Of a DNA stretch of 64,000 nucleotides, positions 11,590-23,861 are shown piece by piece. The position numbers and the translations under genes are program-made. Origin of the DNA: Mytilus californianus (Eukaryota > Mollusca > Bivalvia > Mytilida > Mytilidae); NCBI RefSeq assembly GCF_021869535.1, contig NW_026262743.1, positions 372,001-436,000 on the forward strand, in the 5' to 3' direction. Each line of letters opens with the position of its first letter. Positions within the stretch are counted from its first letter, which is position 1. The notes beneath the pieces were generated by a model. That model searched no databases, was not told where the DNA came from, and saw only the letters and a list, made by a program, of their open reading frames with translations.

Positions 11590-14179
11590 AATAGATGTAC
11601 AATTTGCAGCTGGACATTATACACCAATCCATTATTATTGCAATATTATGGGAACAAATTTCATATAGCTTAATTTTTTTATTATACGATTGACATGAAT
11701 CCTAAAAATCACAGTTTGGATATAAAATAGAAGATAGCACAGTATTACATTCAAATTTACGTATCGTGTTGCAAGGTACTAAAATGTTTTTTTTTTATAT
11801 GGATGGACCATTATTGCCGGGAAACCGTTTGTGTGTTATTTTTAAGAGAAAGTGTCATACTAAACAAAACTTATATCTAAAGCATATGATTCAGTTCTGT
11901 TTCAACCATAATAAAATTCATCAAGTGAAATATACAGATGCCTACGAGAGTTTTCATTTTAATGATAGAAATCAATTATTTTCTACATAAATTTGATGTG
12001 TGAAGTTTGTATTTATTTTTAACCAATGGGCGGAAAGTATTTCAAATCAATGGATCGTATTGAACTTTGAAATATACGGAACAAATTATTTTATATATAA
12101 TTTTTTTCAATGATCTGTTTCGAAAAGGAAATGAAACATTATTTGTTAAATTTATTTCAATTTTGTGCCTTTTAAGTTTTTAGTTAATGAATGATGTATA
12201 GCCTCAACATTGAACACACATCATTTAATTATGAATTGTACTGAGAAACAGTTAAATTAAATTAAATTAAAGTGCAATTAAACTGTAACTTAGAAAAAAA
12301 TACCAAGGAAAGACGCACTTGTTTTATTATATTAAAAAGTTATAAAAAATAATATTAATAAAATGCAACAAGCAAACGATCGAGGAACTGCTTTCCCTTC
12401 CAAGCATTGAGCTCACTCGTGTTTTCCAATGCTCCGTGTTACTGACTATCGCTTGTTTTTTTGTTTTTTTGTTTTTTATGTTTTTAATTGTAATGACCCT
12501 TTTACATCCTCTTATCTTGTTTTACGCTCATCGTGTTGACTTCAATTGAAGCAATGGGAATAACCTTAAACCTTTACGACTGCTTTCGCTTGGACAAGAC
12601 CGAAAACTTAAAAGTTGTCAAAACTGTACAAAATGATTCATAAGCAAACTGAAGGTCGTTGACATTCAGATTGATGAAATATCATTTTGGTGAAAAAAAT
12701 CGATTTTCAAAATTCTAACATCTAAAAGACTTTATATTTTATTCTGACAAAAACATAGGTTAATATTTGATCAGAAGAATACCTTGGAATATTTTGAAGC
12801 AAATAAATGGTTTCTCTATTTGTGTTATGCTAAAATTGTTATAACATGATTTCAAATGGAGATGGTCCTTAATATGGTAGACCAAGATAAAGGGACACTC
12901 GTTGTAAAATCAACCATACATTTGTGTCAGCCAGTTTGATAAATTTCATCTAAGCATCTTTATAACACAGATAATATGTAATTGATCCCTAGCTACTGCA
13001 TTTATTGTTTATGAGTACTGCAATCAACATCATATCGGTATTTCTTCAAAGACCAGCTAGGTATATTGACTAAGTAAAGGGAAAGCAGATCCTGATTTAG
13101 TTTACATTTAGAATGTTTAAGGTTTTTTTCGAAACTAAGAAAACCAACAGGGATGCAAAAAACAAACAAATTGAGTAGATTTTTGCAAATTGTCCTCAAA
13201 TCCTCACCTACTGATACAAGCAAGGTAGAAATACACTTATAAGTTTAAAGTACTGTTCCACAACAGTTTCATTTGTTCTTTTAGGATTTCATTCAGGGAC
13301 CGGTGTGAATGCCATTAACGTGAGTCATAATCTACAAATGGAAAAATGTCTGTATCATTAAATTTTCTATAAACAAGATCCATCAACTAGGAGGGAGCTA
13401 GTGTCTTTCGTACATAAAACATAATTACACAAAAAATAGTTTACTTTTACTCCTGTCTCGTAGACTGATAACACACTGTTGAATTGACTATTTTGCACTA
13501 CAACAAAACACGCGAGCTTTATACAGACTCCTAATTTTTCTGTGTACGTTCTGAAATTGCTTAATTTAAGTACAATCTGAAGTAATTATTTCCTCAATCT
13601 GCCATTGTCCAGTTTTATTTTCTTTCTTAGTATAGGTATTTCCCATATGTTATCCTAAATACCAAATATCAGTTTTACAGTCCCTATTTTGGGACCCTAT
13701 AGATACATTTCAAAACATATTCCTGATATATATTTTTTACATATATATTAACAAACATTAATGGAAAGTATGCAAAAGCGTGATAGACGCTAGTTTATTT
13801 ACATCCAGCTATCTCAATATGAAAGTACAATAAAAAGGGATTGAAAATCATCGTCATAATTGGAAATATAAGTATCTCTATATTAAAGTAAACCACCACC
13901 TATACTGTTTTTATTAGGTATTTTTTTAATCAATTGCTCATGATTGATACATAAGGGGCATATTAGAACTCCCTGCAACCACGCTTGTCACACGAACGAA
14001 ATGTATTGGTTTTAAATAAATCTTTTTTCATCTTTATTTTGGAGAAACAGCAAAAAAAAACCAGACTATTTTAAAAGGCATCATAAAAACTATCAAAATG
14101 GAATCATAAAAAACATTTATGTAATACTTGATAATCAAAATTGACGACATAGCAATAAACTGAATGCTAAACATACAAA
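11590..14179. other. Long non-coding stretch downstream of the Ig/FN3 gene
   Basis: I see no exon, RNA gene or element here. Small features are an (AAATT)n run near 12255-12275 and T-rich tracts near 12455. The part nearest 14179 should contain the 3' UTR of the minus-strand Ig/FN3 gene, but I could not fix its polyadenylation site. Confidence 0.4.
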
Positions 14180-14616
14180 TCACTGATTAAGTGCGTCGTA
14201 TGGTAAAGGGGGTTCTTGATCGTCAGTTAATTGTTCATATGAATTAACAATGACGTCCTTTGTAAACGTGTGATTTTCATCAATGTCATTTTCACTGCTT
14301 TCACTGTTTGAAGACGACAAATTCTGTTGGTCATTAACGTTTCTGTCTGTACTCAAAGAATCCACTGGTTGTTCGTAATCACTGTCAATGTTTGTTTCTT
14401 GTATGTCATAACTATCAGCATGCATCATTTGGTTCTCGTCGATTTCATCATATTGACCCTCTTCTATATTGTAAGTCTGAGTAGAACTGTGATTAATCTT
14501 GACATTATTGCACAAACGTGTTTTATAAGCACACGCAGTAAACACAATAATCAATAACAAAATCACTGAAGCAGATCCGGTCAATATACTATAGAATAAA
14601 ACATGTGTGCGCTTCT
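14180..14616 (-). CDS. Last exon: transmembrane helix and tyrosine-rich cytoplasmic tail
   Basis: It starts after a TTTTTTCAG acceptor in phase 1. About 25 hydrophobic residues (I-L-T-G-S-A-S-V-I-L-L-L-I-I-V-F-T-A) are followed by Y-K-T-R, a stop-transfer charge. The tail of about 110 residues is acidic and Ser/Asn-rich, with tyrosines in YNIE, YDEI, YDIQ, YEQP, YEQL and YDAL. The last two form Y-E-Q-L-x9-Y-D-A-L, close to an ITAM (YxxL/I-x6-12-YxxL/I), nine residues before and up to the C-terminus, with a P-P-L-P stretch between them. The stop is TGA at 14180-14182, after Y-D-A-L-N-Q. Confidence 0.85.
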
Positions 14617-17600
14617 CTGAAAAAATACATATCTTGATCATTCAATATTCAAAGCAAATACAAATAATATAACGAAAACACATAATAAAGCAAGATGTAA
14701 TCAGAAAAGTTTGTTTTGATTTAATTTTCAAAAGCCAACCTCTATCAGTTAAGGCGCAGATTACATACGAGGTTTAGCTGAGAAAAAAACAAACATGAGA
14801 GTTGACTTCTATTTAGATAATGTTGATGCCTCTTCTCCATTGATAAATCATAAATAGATATAAGAAGATGTGGTATGAGTGCCAATGAGACAATTCTCCA
14901 TCCAAGTCAAAATTTATAAAGGTAAACCATTATAGGTCACAGTACGGTCTTCAACACGGAGCCTTGGCTCACACCAAAAAGTAAGCTATAAAGGGCCCCA
15001 AAAAATTACTAGTGTAAAACCATTCAAACGGGAAAACCAACGGTCTAATCTATATAAAAAACGAGAAAAGAGAAACACTTATGAACCACATCAACAAACG
15101 ACAACTACTGAACATCGAATCCTAAACACCGTTTTACGACTCTGTGTGAATTAGAGCTTTTCATATCGTAAATACTCTTGGCTATTTTAGGGAACCTTAG
15201 GCTTAGGTTAACCTTGAGTATTACTTTTAATTTTCATGGCATACAGTAGCTGTCTCATTGATATTGATCTCACATATCCTTGTATTCATAATTATCGATT
15301 CCACTTGCAAAAATCATATTCTGATTAAATTAAACGAAGGATATTTTTAAGAAAATTAAACATATATGGCAGGACAATCCTATCCTACGTTGTACTTGTT
15401 GTATAATCACTGGTGGGTAAAAATTTAATAAGTGTCAAAAAATGTGTAGTAATATATTCACGAATGTGCAAACTATTTATAAGTGTCAACAAATGTGTAA
15501 CCAATACGTTACATTTATTTCTTAAATACATAAATGGTAAAGTTTGATAGGCTTCAGGGTGTTAGTTTAAAGATACGGCTCATACAAAATGAAATATGTC
15601 TCAACTAAATGTCTTTGTGAACAAAAAAGGTAAAATATCCAAATGTATCTTCCTGCTCCACTAGCATGACTAGTAACACTCGCCGTGTTTTACGGTCAAT
15701 TCCAGTTAGGGCATATGTCACATTTGGTCTGGTGTGCTACAATAAATTTAACATATCACTGTTCAAATATGACAGATATTCTACAATGAAAATAACAAAT
15801 AAAGGAATTTGCGGTTCATGAATTTATCCTTATTTAACGTGAAATGTGTATTTTTAAACAGTAAGAAACTTACGATTGATTGTCACAAACATTTCATTAG
15901 TTTTATTGCTTTCCCCGATTCTATTCCGGGAAAACATTCTAAATATGTACGATCGACCAAACTTTAGATTGTGAACTGTCCATGAAGCTCTCGCATTGAT
16001 GGTAGTATTGAATGCTTGCACTTCTATCCAAATAGTACTGTCTTGGTCACGATATTCTATAAAAAAGCATTGTTGAAATCCACCATTGAAGTTTGCATTC
16101 CATTCCATTTTCACGTCATTTGCAACAGGCATCAAGGCAACGTTTAGAGGCGTATCAGGAGGGCCTAAAATGAGATACTTCAAGACTCAGGCATTTATTG
16201 CAGCCTATATAGCCCATGTAAACCAGTCATGTGATATGAAACTCTATGTGGTGTCATATAAATATACAAAGAGAACAAAGAGAACACCAGTTTCAACCGA
16301 TGTCTATCAAACGTTTTTACCATAGTCATTCGACGCATTCAGTATAATAACATTATCAGGTTTCGATTTTTCCCGAACCAGATACGCATTTCGACAACTA
16401 ATGTCTTTTCTCATTGACGCTCGAAGAAAATATATTTGAAAATCGAGCCTTAATACAAACATTTGAAGAGCTGATAAACAAAAAAAGTACTTAAAAAAAG
16501 CATGAAAAAAAATATATAATAAATGCAAATCATTTAGAAAACCGCAAATTACTTACTTGCTCGAAGCACTGATAATCTATGTTGACTTTGGCCAAAAGCG
16601 TTCATTACATGAAATGTATATTCCGTTAAGTATTCATCGGTGAGATTTTCAATTCTGATTGTAATCCGGTATCCCTTGACATGAACTCTTGTCCCATGAA
16701 AAGTATCAATGACAGATGTGTAATCCTCTATCACCTTTAGGTGTGGTCCAGAATTGATATCACCACCATTTTTATCAAATATTTCTAAAATTGTATACTT
16801 TGGATTACTAAAGATGTTGACAGCAACAGAGACGAACTGATGGTATTCACCATAAACTGTGTAAGTGTTATCAATGACGAAAAAAGGTTTGCCTGAAAAA
16901 TAGTTAATTTACGTCACATGAAAACATTGACAATGAATTTACGTCACAAGAAAACATTGACAATGAACCTAATATATGTCATATAAATCAGTATAAAATC
17001 GATGTGTGTAATAACGCCTTCTGCAACACAAACAATTTCGACTTTATTATAAGGAAATGAAACGACACTGTGGGATAACAAATTTTAGAATAAGATATGG
17101 GAAGTTATTCCTAAAAAATAGGAAAAAAAAACTTGCTCTGTATTATGCTTTATGTCTGCATCACAATTGGTTAGTTTACATTAGAACATACAATGCAAGT
17201 AAAGCAGTTAATATCAACCAAAGGTTCATATTTTGGAAATCAAATATTTTGCTGAATTCGTAATGAAAGGATCTTTGGCTTTCCTTTAGCAATAAATGAA
17301 TCATATTCGTATATAGAACATGTAGAAGTTTGATTAGTTTTCTTAAGTCCCAAAATGTAATCCCATAGCAATAAAGAAATCTGTGCAAACAAGCTTTTTG
17401 ACATTTCATCATAAAAGATGAAAACAAAAGAGATCCATATTTGAGAAATAAATGGGGAATCAACCGCTGTATGTCTGAAAAAAAATAGGTAAATATCAAC
17501 AAAACATAAAATGGTATACGATTAAAATGAATATTATCAAATTAATAAATTTAAAACTATTACCGCTATTGTTGGTTTATATAGCAAGCAAACATGTCCT

Positions 17601-20600
17601 TAGACAGAAAATGCCCATCAAAACTTACCTTTCACGTCCAAATACACTTCAGCATTTTGTTTAATATTGCCATTTATATCGGGGATTTTGTTGTCCACTG
17701 TACATTTATAATACCCCTTGTCTTGATATTTGTTGTCCTTGCCATTATCTGGTAAATAAAGAATACCATCTTTACTTCCGGAAAGAAAACGTATGTGGTC
17801 ACCATAATCAGATGTATGCTCCCAATCATGGAAATTGTGTATGCTGGGAATTCCAGTTGCATTGCATATCAAAAGTCTTGTCTTTGTTTCATCGGTATAG
17901 TTTTTGTATTGAATATCTACATTAGGTGCATCTAAACATACATAATATCAATTGTTATTCTAAATAAAATGTAATTAAACATTATATATCAACCCAATGA
18001 CAGTAAGTTGAATAAGATATAATTGAAATTTGTTTTGTCATAACCTCTTAACTCTTTTCTAAATTTAGTCTAAAACGTTAATAAATATTTTCAATATTGT
18101 ACTCAAAATAAGTAACTGTAACAGTCTTTTTTTCCAATTATGATTTGTCGTTCAAAGTATTTTCAAAATTATAATTTCATATGGGGAATGGTGGTATACA
18201 GGGTTGAAAAATCAACTGTATACAGTAACGTATATACTTCGTTTGATTGTGTAAGTACATATTAAATAAACGTTAGTTTTGTCTGTGATGAGAAACTCAT
18301 AAAAACACTCTCCTCTGTGTGGCTCATATAAGAGAAAAAACCAATCTACATTAAAGTAAGAGTTAAGGAGTTTCAAAAGTGTTTAATTTTGTGTAGCCTT
18401 TAATATAGATTTGTATAGATTTTGCTTGACATATGTCCAAAGCCCTCACCTACTATGGAGGTTTTAAAATGTAGCTAATGTCTGTTGGAAAACGCCTATA
18501 CTTAAATGAAAACATTAAGCATTTATATCAGTTTACAAACATTTTGTGTCACTGTCTTTTTACATAGTAACACGTACTGTGTTGATAGTCATTAAGTAAA
18601 TACATATCCTTGCAACCTAAAAAATTAAAACTTTAAAATAGATTGCATACCTTTATTTAAGTATTATACCTAAAAATATTCAGATAATATGCTGCTCATA
18701 CTTACAAGTACATTTACATGTAAGTAATGATAGACACTTACACATAACAAGCAAATCTATTTCTTTTCGTCCTGTTCCTATCATGTTAGCTGTCTCACAT
18801 GCATACCTTCCAGCATATGTTCTTTTCACATTATGTATGTATAGAGATGGTAAGTTGGAAATCAAATTTTCAGACAATTCAGTTTTTTTTGTCCATGTAA
18901 AATTATCTGGATTCGGATAACCATTACCATTGCATCCAATTGTAAGTGGATGACCCTCTATAACGCTCACTGATTGTTCTTTCTTGTTAAAATATACACG
19001 TGGGGCATCTTCAAAATAAAAACAACAAACAACAAACAAGGTAAGCATTTTGAAAAAAATATCAAAATCATATTAATATTATTATTTTATTTTGTGTTAA
19101 TCATAAATTAATTTGTTTAATACTCTTTAATCATAGTTATTAGTTTTAAAAATAGACTTTCAAAGTATCGTTGGATTTTTTAAATTATGTTTATATTTTG
19201 TGCAATGTGTCTCATAAGCCAAATTGATATGGCTAGGTATAGATTGTTCTATGTATGTTTTAATGTTATGGTGTAATATGTATGTCAATCAATATGTAAA
19301 ATAATAATAAAACATATTATTATATTATTATTATGGGAATAAAAGCATCGTTTTGATTTTATTGATGCATAAGCGTAAACAAAATTATCGAAAACAATGT
19401 AAATATTTCTGATAATAAATGAGTTGTTAATATAATGTGGACTGAAGCCGTCATATTCTTAATATTTGGTAGAAATGTAGTCCATTGAAAATAGTCTAAT
19501 GAAATTAAAGCTGCTGTTACCCATCATAGTAAAGAAATCCTGATAGAGCAAAAACACATAAGCATCATATATGAATAGATGTATATAATAGAGTTAATTT
19601 GTATTATTAACATAGTAATTTTTATTATTTTTACTATTGTCTGTTTTCTTGTTGTATCCCCGCTTCAAAACAGGTCCCTTTGTTTATACTTCATTTGATT
19701 CTAACAAGAAATACAGAAAGTCTGATGTTGGTCACTTTATTTGCACCAAGGTATTCCCCCGTACCAAAAGAAAGGTATAACAACCACGTCGAAGCCAACT
19801 AGATTGCAAGATTTCACTCCGGTGGTTAATCTGTTCCTACCTACGAGTAGCATGGGTCGCACGGGTCATTGAATGAAATAAGCGGCGATTTATGTCGCAA
19901 CCGTGAATGTTATAGGTTTGTGGATAAGACAAAATGAACATGTATGTGTTCATATGTGTCTCAGATGTTCGAAACTACTAAAATATTAGAGGATCATGAC
20001 TTTAAATTAAAGAATATACGTCCATTATATCATGACGAATCCTGGCACTAATAACTTATCTGTATTCAAAACATCTCTTGTCAGGATAACATGATAGGAA
20101 AAGCAAGCAACCATAATTCGTATCAACTGGGAAATATACACGTCTGATGCATTTTATGATGAAATGTTGTTACAGAAATGGAAAGTAAAAAACGGAAAAA
20201 TTGTGTTGTTGCTTTGCACAATTTATACAGTATGATAGTTTTGATCGTTCTTATTATATTTAACACATCTATCCAATCGAATGTAAAATTCAGGATATCA
20301 CACATATAGGAATTGAAGTCTGATTCATATCTTGACTTGCATCTGGAAATTGACAAAAAGGGGTCGGTTGAGTTTAACAACAAAATAGATGATTTCAAGG
20401 TTCTTATATCGAAGCTATTAAACCAAGGGTTCCATGATGTTAAGTTTTAAAAGTCATCAATTAGAACATTTTACGGACGCCATCATAAGTTGGTTGTCTG
20501 TTATGGAATGTATGTTTCATGGATGACAATGGATATGTTCTCATTGCTGTTACCCTATTCCCATCCACTTTTCCTCGAATATGAAAACACCGAATAAGAC

Positions 20601-22436
20601 GTACCATCAAATGAGACTTATCATCGAATGAGACTCATCAACGGACTTGTACTTTCATAAGCAACACGATTAATGCGACATGTGAAACATGAACCTGATA
20701 TCTCCGCGGTGTTTATTTGGGATCCTGTTGCTAAGTCTTTGGTTTTCTCTGTTTTGATTCACAGACTGTTTTTTGTCTTTTTGTCGTAATTTTTCTAATT
20801 TGCCATGGCTTTGTCAGTTTTGATTCCACTTATGAATTTGAATATACCTTTTGTATCTTTCCGCTTCACTTTCATATTGCTTATTGAATTTGTAAAAGGA
20901 AACATAAATAAAGTACTCACAAAAAACAATAATGGTTACACTTCGAAGTAGCACATCCAAAGCAGAACTAATGGCTTTGCAGGAAAAATGACTTAAGTGA
21001 TCTGTGTGTTCTGGTGTAAAGGTAAAATTTAAAACACCTGTTCTCTTTTCCGTGAGAGTTGTTCCGTTATGCATCCATTGTAATAGTTGTTTATGTCTTC
21101 CGCTTACTACCTCACATTGTAATGTTAGTTCTTTACCTTCTGCACCAGTTATAGAGTTATCACTTTGAACATGGAGTATCTTAAGGTTCCTAGGTGGTCC
21201 TAAATTTTAGATAAAAGACGAATAACACTCAATTATTCTCGAAGTGTGTCGTTACTAATGTGTTAGAATATACATTTTCTAAGTTCTAAACTAGTTAAGT
21301 TTTTGGATCACTTGCAAACTTTTGATTAATGACTTTTAACAATAGAGTGACAAATATTGAATATTGAGCAGTTATGTGTAAAACGCTCATTTATTGCCTC
21401 TAGTTAACAAAAAAATTATTTAGACAATGAACGATAGGAAAAAATTTTGCAATGAAATGCCAGTATACTTATCTTGGTACATTAACATTAAATATTGAAT
21501 GTTTGACATACATATGATATAATCGCCATGGTAACATTTTGTTTAGCGATGCACATGATCTCTGCTTATTTCTTGCAAATCTTTTTCGTATATGCCAGAC
21601 CTATCGTTAGAAGTTTGATAAATAAACGCAGGCAGTAAAATTGCGCCACATAATAAAACCAATATCAACTTCTCCAAAAAGTATTTACACATTTGACAAA
21701 AACATTTTGAAATCATTCATTCGTTTTGCATTTCGATAACACCTTGTTCGAGACTGTTTATCTGTTTAAAAGAGGGACGACAGATACCAGAAGGACAGTC
21801 AAACTCATAGATTGAAAACGAACTGACAACGCCATGGCCAAAAATAAAAAGACAAACAGAAAAATGATAGTACAGATGACACAACATAGAAAACTAAAGA
21901 CTAAGCAACACCAACCCAACCAAAAACTGGGGGTGATCTCAGGTGCTCCGGAAGGGTAAGCAGATCCTGCTTCACATGTGGCACCAGTTTAATATATGCG
22001 CTTTTTTTGTTTAAGTTTTCTTTATTCTTTCTTCATTTCCACGATTTTGTCATTGACTAGTAATTTAATTATTGCTCATTCAGATGTAAATTATGTTAAT
22101 ATCTTTATGCAAAATTACTGTACAATAAATACTTACTCCCTTGAATAACATTGAATTCGTGTTGATACGAAATGTCCTCTATGTTTAAAGAACACCTATA
22201 TATTCCTAAGTCAGACGTCTTGAATCTTGATATCTGTAGATTATATTGCCCTATGCTTTGGTTACCACTGATGCTTATCCGATTATCTTCTGTATTCCAA
22301 TATAAAGTGCTTCCTTTTGATATTGGAGAGACAACTTGAGGACCAAACCAAGTTGCAGAGGTTGAAGTAGAAGGATTGGGACATTCCAACTCAACTGTGT
22401 CTTCAGTTTGTACATACACATCAGTCTGCGCATATG
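14180..22436 (-). CDS. Ig/FN3 transmembrane receptor gene (seven exons, 5' exon missing)
   Basis: The seven exons are 22137-22436, 20921-21199, 18742-19008, 17629-17931, 16557-16892, 15874-16164 and 14180-14616. All are bounded by AG/GT sites, most donors being GTAAGT. All internal junctions are phase 1, and every internal exon length is a multiple of three. In order they encode four Ig domains, a cysteine-less Ig-like domain, an FN3 domain, then a transmembrane helix with a cytoplasmic tail. The layout is that of cell-surface recognition or adhesion receptors (NCAM/nephrin-like class). The tail carries ITAM-like YxxL motifs, so a signalling role is inferred. Exon 1 starts in phase 1 with A-Y-A-Q-T-D-V, which looks like a signal-peptide junction; the signal exon lies above 22436 and was not identified. 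No frame break is seen. Ligand and precise orthologue are unknown. Confidence 0.85.
14866..15075 (-). repeat. Tail C copy inside the Ig/FN3 gene intron
   Basis: It is almost the same sequence as 7391-7595 (AAGAAGATGTGGTATGAGTG, GAGACAATTCTCCATCC, GTAAACCATTATAGGTCAC, AACACGGAGCCTTGGCTCAC). It lies in the last intron (14617-15873), in the same transcriptional sense as the block's inverted form elsewhere. It does not touch a splice site. Confidence 0.7.
15874..16164 (-). CDS. FN3-domain exon
   Basis: The exon is 97 codons, phase 1 to phase 1. It reads G-P-P-D-T-P-L-N-V, then M-E-W-N (the FN3 strand-B tryptophan), F-I-E-Y-R-D, W-I-E-V, then V-H-N-L-K-F-G-R-S-Y-I-F-R-M-F-S-R-N-R-I-G-E-S. That final segment is the classic FN3 'L.pgt.Y.fRV.A.N..G.S' region. 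It is a membrane-proximal domain, as expected in Ig-then-FN3 receptors. Confidence 0.85.
16557..16892 (-). CDS. Ig-like exon without the canonical cysteines
   Basis: The exon is 112 codons, phase 1 to phase 1, starting G-K-P-F-F-V-I-D after TTTTTCAG. It ends in E-Y-T-F-H-V-M-N-A-F-G-Q-S-Q-H-R-L-S-V-L. That resembles the F-G strand end of an Ig domain (Y.c.a.N..G....), with histidine where the strand-F cysteine normally sits and no obvious partner cysteine. It could be an Ig domain that has lost its disulphide or a diverged FN3-like fold. The position between Ig4 and FN3 fits either. Confidence 0.7.
17629..17931 (-). CDS. Ig domain exon 4
   Basis: The exon is 101 codons, phase 1 to phase 1. 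It opens A-P-N-V-D-I-Q-Y-K. The strand-B cysteine lies in L-L-I-C-N-A-T-G-I-P, a tryptophan in H-D-W-E-H, and the strand-F cysteine in D-K-G-Y-Y-K-C-T-V-D-N. It ends A-E-V-Y-L-D-V-K. These are standard Ig landmarks. Confidence 0.85.
18178..18220 (-). pseudogene. Tiny PLE scrap in an intron of the Ig gene
   Basis: About 40 bases (GGGGAATGGTGGTATACAGG, then GTTGAAAAATC) match the minus-strand PLE copy near 24658-24690, which encodes F-P-T-L-Y-T-T of the RT. Nothing else of the element is present around it. Confidence 0.45.
18742..19008 (-). CDS. Ig domain exon 3
   Basis: The exon is 89 codons, phase 1 to phase 1. It starts D-A-P-R-V-Y-F-N-K-K-E-Q-S-V-S-V and continues with G-H-P-L-T-I-G-C-N-G-N-G-Y-P-N-P, W-T-K, L-Y-I-H-N-V and Y-A-G-R-Y-A-C-E-T-A-N-M-I-G. 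This is a very typical I-set Ig domain, with the cysteine pair, core tryptophan and the D/Y-x-G-x-Y-x-C motif (here Y-A-G-R-Y-A-C). Confidence 0.9.
20318..20815 (+). pseudogene. PLE RT remnant with a 3' tail (tail D), in an intron of the Ig gene
   Basis: S-Y-L-D-L-H-L-E-I-D (20319-20348) and a K-I-D-D-F segment match the 'FLDLDI...KIYDKRDDF' region that follows the catalytic YxDD box in PLE RTs. A K-L-L-N-Q-G-F-H piece and F-Y-G-R-H-H (near 20470) follow with frame breaks. From about 20510 the DNA becomes a repeat ending in GCCATGGCTTTGTCAGTTTT near 20818. The same tail occurs inverted at 21765 and 43030. It is antisense to the Ig gene and stops about 100 bp before exon 20921-21199. Confidence 0.7.
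20921..21199 (-). CDS. Ig domain exon 2
   Basis: The exon is 93 codons, phase 1 to phase 1, starting P-P-R-N-L-K-I-L-H-V-Q-S. The strand-B cysteine is in L-T-L-Q-C-E-V, the core tryptophan in L-L-Q-W-M-H-N-G-T, and the strand-F cysteine in S-H-F-S-C-K-A-I-S-S-A. The donor is GTGAGT. Confidence 0.85.
21765..21965 (-). repeat. Tail D, inverted
   Basis: AGAGGGACGACAGATACCAG, AACTGACAACGCCATGGCC, ACACAACATAGAA and CTCAGGTGCTCCGGAAGGGT lie in order. It is the reverse complement of the repeat at 20511-20818 and resembles 43030-43225. It lies in the intron between Ig exons 1 and 2. Confidence 0.65.
22137..22436 (-). CDS. Ig domain exon 1 (N-terminal, V-like)
   Basis: The exon is 100 codons, phase 1 to phase 1. 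It opens A-Y-A-Q-T-D-V-Y-V-Q-T-E-D-T-V-E-L-E-C (strand-B cysteine), then A-T-W-F-G-P, and F-K-T-S-D-L-G-I-Y-R-C-S-L-N (D-x-G-x-Y-x-C). Acceptor choice: TTAAG at 22437-22438 gives phase 1 and a multiple of three; the alternative GCGCAG acceptor at 22426 would break phase. A-Y-A-Q looks like the end of a signal peptide. Confidence 0.85.
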
Positions 22437-23280
22437 CTTAATGGTACAGGAAAATAGTTCAAATGAGTAAATTATTATATAGGAAGAAAAGTTGAGGTCA
22501 AGCTGATAAATGCTTTTCTACGTATACATTTTACCCTTTAAAAAGTTTTTTTTATTATCATAATATAGTTTCGTAATGGAAAATTGTTTTTTTTTTCTCT
22601 AAATGTGTTCAGTTACACTTACAATAAAACAGAACTCTCCCGGTTACAGTTCTTTGCAGCGTTTTACGAAAAGATATTCATTTGACCCAATGCATACTGT
22701 TTTGCCAAAATATGTCTTAACAAGACAAATTTGCTTTGGAAATTACTTGCATTTACATTTGAAGTCAGACATTCCTCTCGCTTTAAATTTTGCGAATGGA
22801 TAATCAGAGAACGTTATCAATCAAAACAAATTGGTTTATCTGATTATTGCAAAATTTCAACCGATATGTGAAGTAGTATTTGCAAGATATGGTTTAAAAA
22901 TATACCCTTTTCTCCCCTGGCCGTTTACCCCATATACATTTTTAAAAAGTCATTGTTACATGTATCTAATTCGACGCAAATCGGTTGGAAAAAGTGATAA
23001 TTGTTTGAAATTTAAAATGAAATTATACGTGCAATTATTTTAGAAAATAGTTGTTGATTTGTTGAAGGTTAAACGAGAGTTGATAAATTATTTCGTAAAT
23101 AATATCTGTACAAAATTAAAGTGCAAAAAAACCTTACACATTCTTTTTTCCAGGGTCAAAACGGACATTTGATGGTAACATCGTAGAAATGAGATTTAAT
23201 TTAAGATTGGTAAGAGTTATTAGTTTTTTAAAGAATATAAAGAATAGTTACAAAATACGAACATATAAAAAATTTAAAAA
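22437..23280. other. Intron or 5' flank of the Ig/FN3 gene
   Basis: The missing signal-peptide exon should lie here or further upstream on the minus strand. I could not recognise it, since such exons are too short to call by eye. Plus-strand open frames near 22603 and 22831 carry no family signal. Confidence 0.35.
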
Positions 23281-23860
23281 AAACAAAAATACCGAACTCC
23301 GAGGAAAATTATTAACGGAAAGTCCCTAAGCAAATGGCAAAATCAAAAGCTCAAACACATCGAATGAATGGATAACAACTCTCATATTCTGGACTTAGTA
23401 CAGGCATTTTCTTATGTAGAAAATGGTGGATTAAACCTGGTTTTATAGCTAGCTAAACATCTCATATGACAGTCGCATACAATTCCATTATATTGACAAC
23501 GATGTGTCAACAAAACAAAAAGACATAATGGATAAAAATGTCAAAAATAGGGGTACAGCAGTCAACATTGTTTTATAATCTTAATCACTATAAAAACAAA
23601 CATGTCAAAAAAAGAAAAACAAAAAGGCATATAGACAAAGCACATTAGCAAAAATGAAAGACAAGAATACAAATATTTACCATAGCACAATAACACAATG
23701 ACGGGATGTATAAGTACCGAGCCGTCAAATGGATATTACCAAAAGTAGACTATACAGTAAAAGTAATAATTTACAAGGACAACTAAAAGAATACTATAAC
23801 ACGTTATTAAGATGATAAACAACGTCAGTACCTAAAATCTATACTTTAAGACCATCATGT
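23281..23860 (-). repeat. 3' UTR and tail (tail B) of the minus-strand PLE
   Basis: It follows directly after the RT frame of the PLE at 23862-24780 in its own sense. On the plus strand it ends with ACAAAAATACCGAACTCCGA near 23285 and carries TAGAAAATGGTGGATTAAAC, GTTTTATAGCTAGCTAAAC and ATTGACAACGATGTGT. The end-most 280 bases recur alone, also inverted, at 46860-47140. The repeat is therefore the 3' end of this PLE family. Confidence 0.7.
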
Positions 23861-23861
23861 A

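Noticed and set aside
17176-17502. 108-codon minus-strand open frame between Ig exons
   Set aside because: Lies in the intron between exons 16557-16892 and 17629-17931, has no Ig landmarks and would break the uniform phase 1 pattern.
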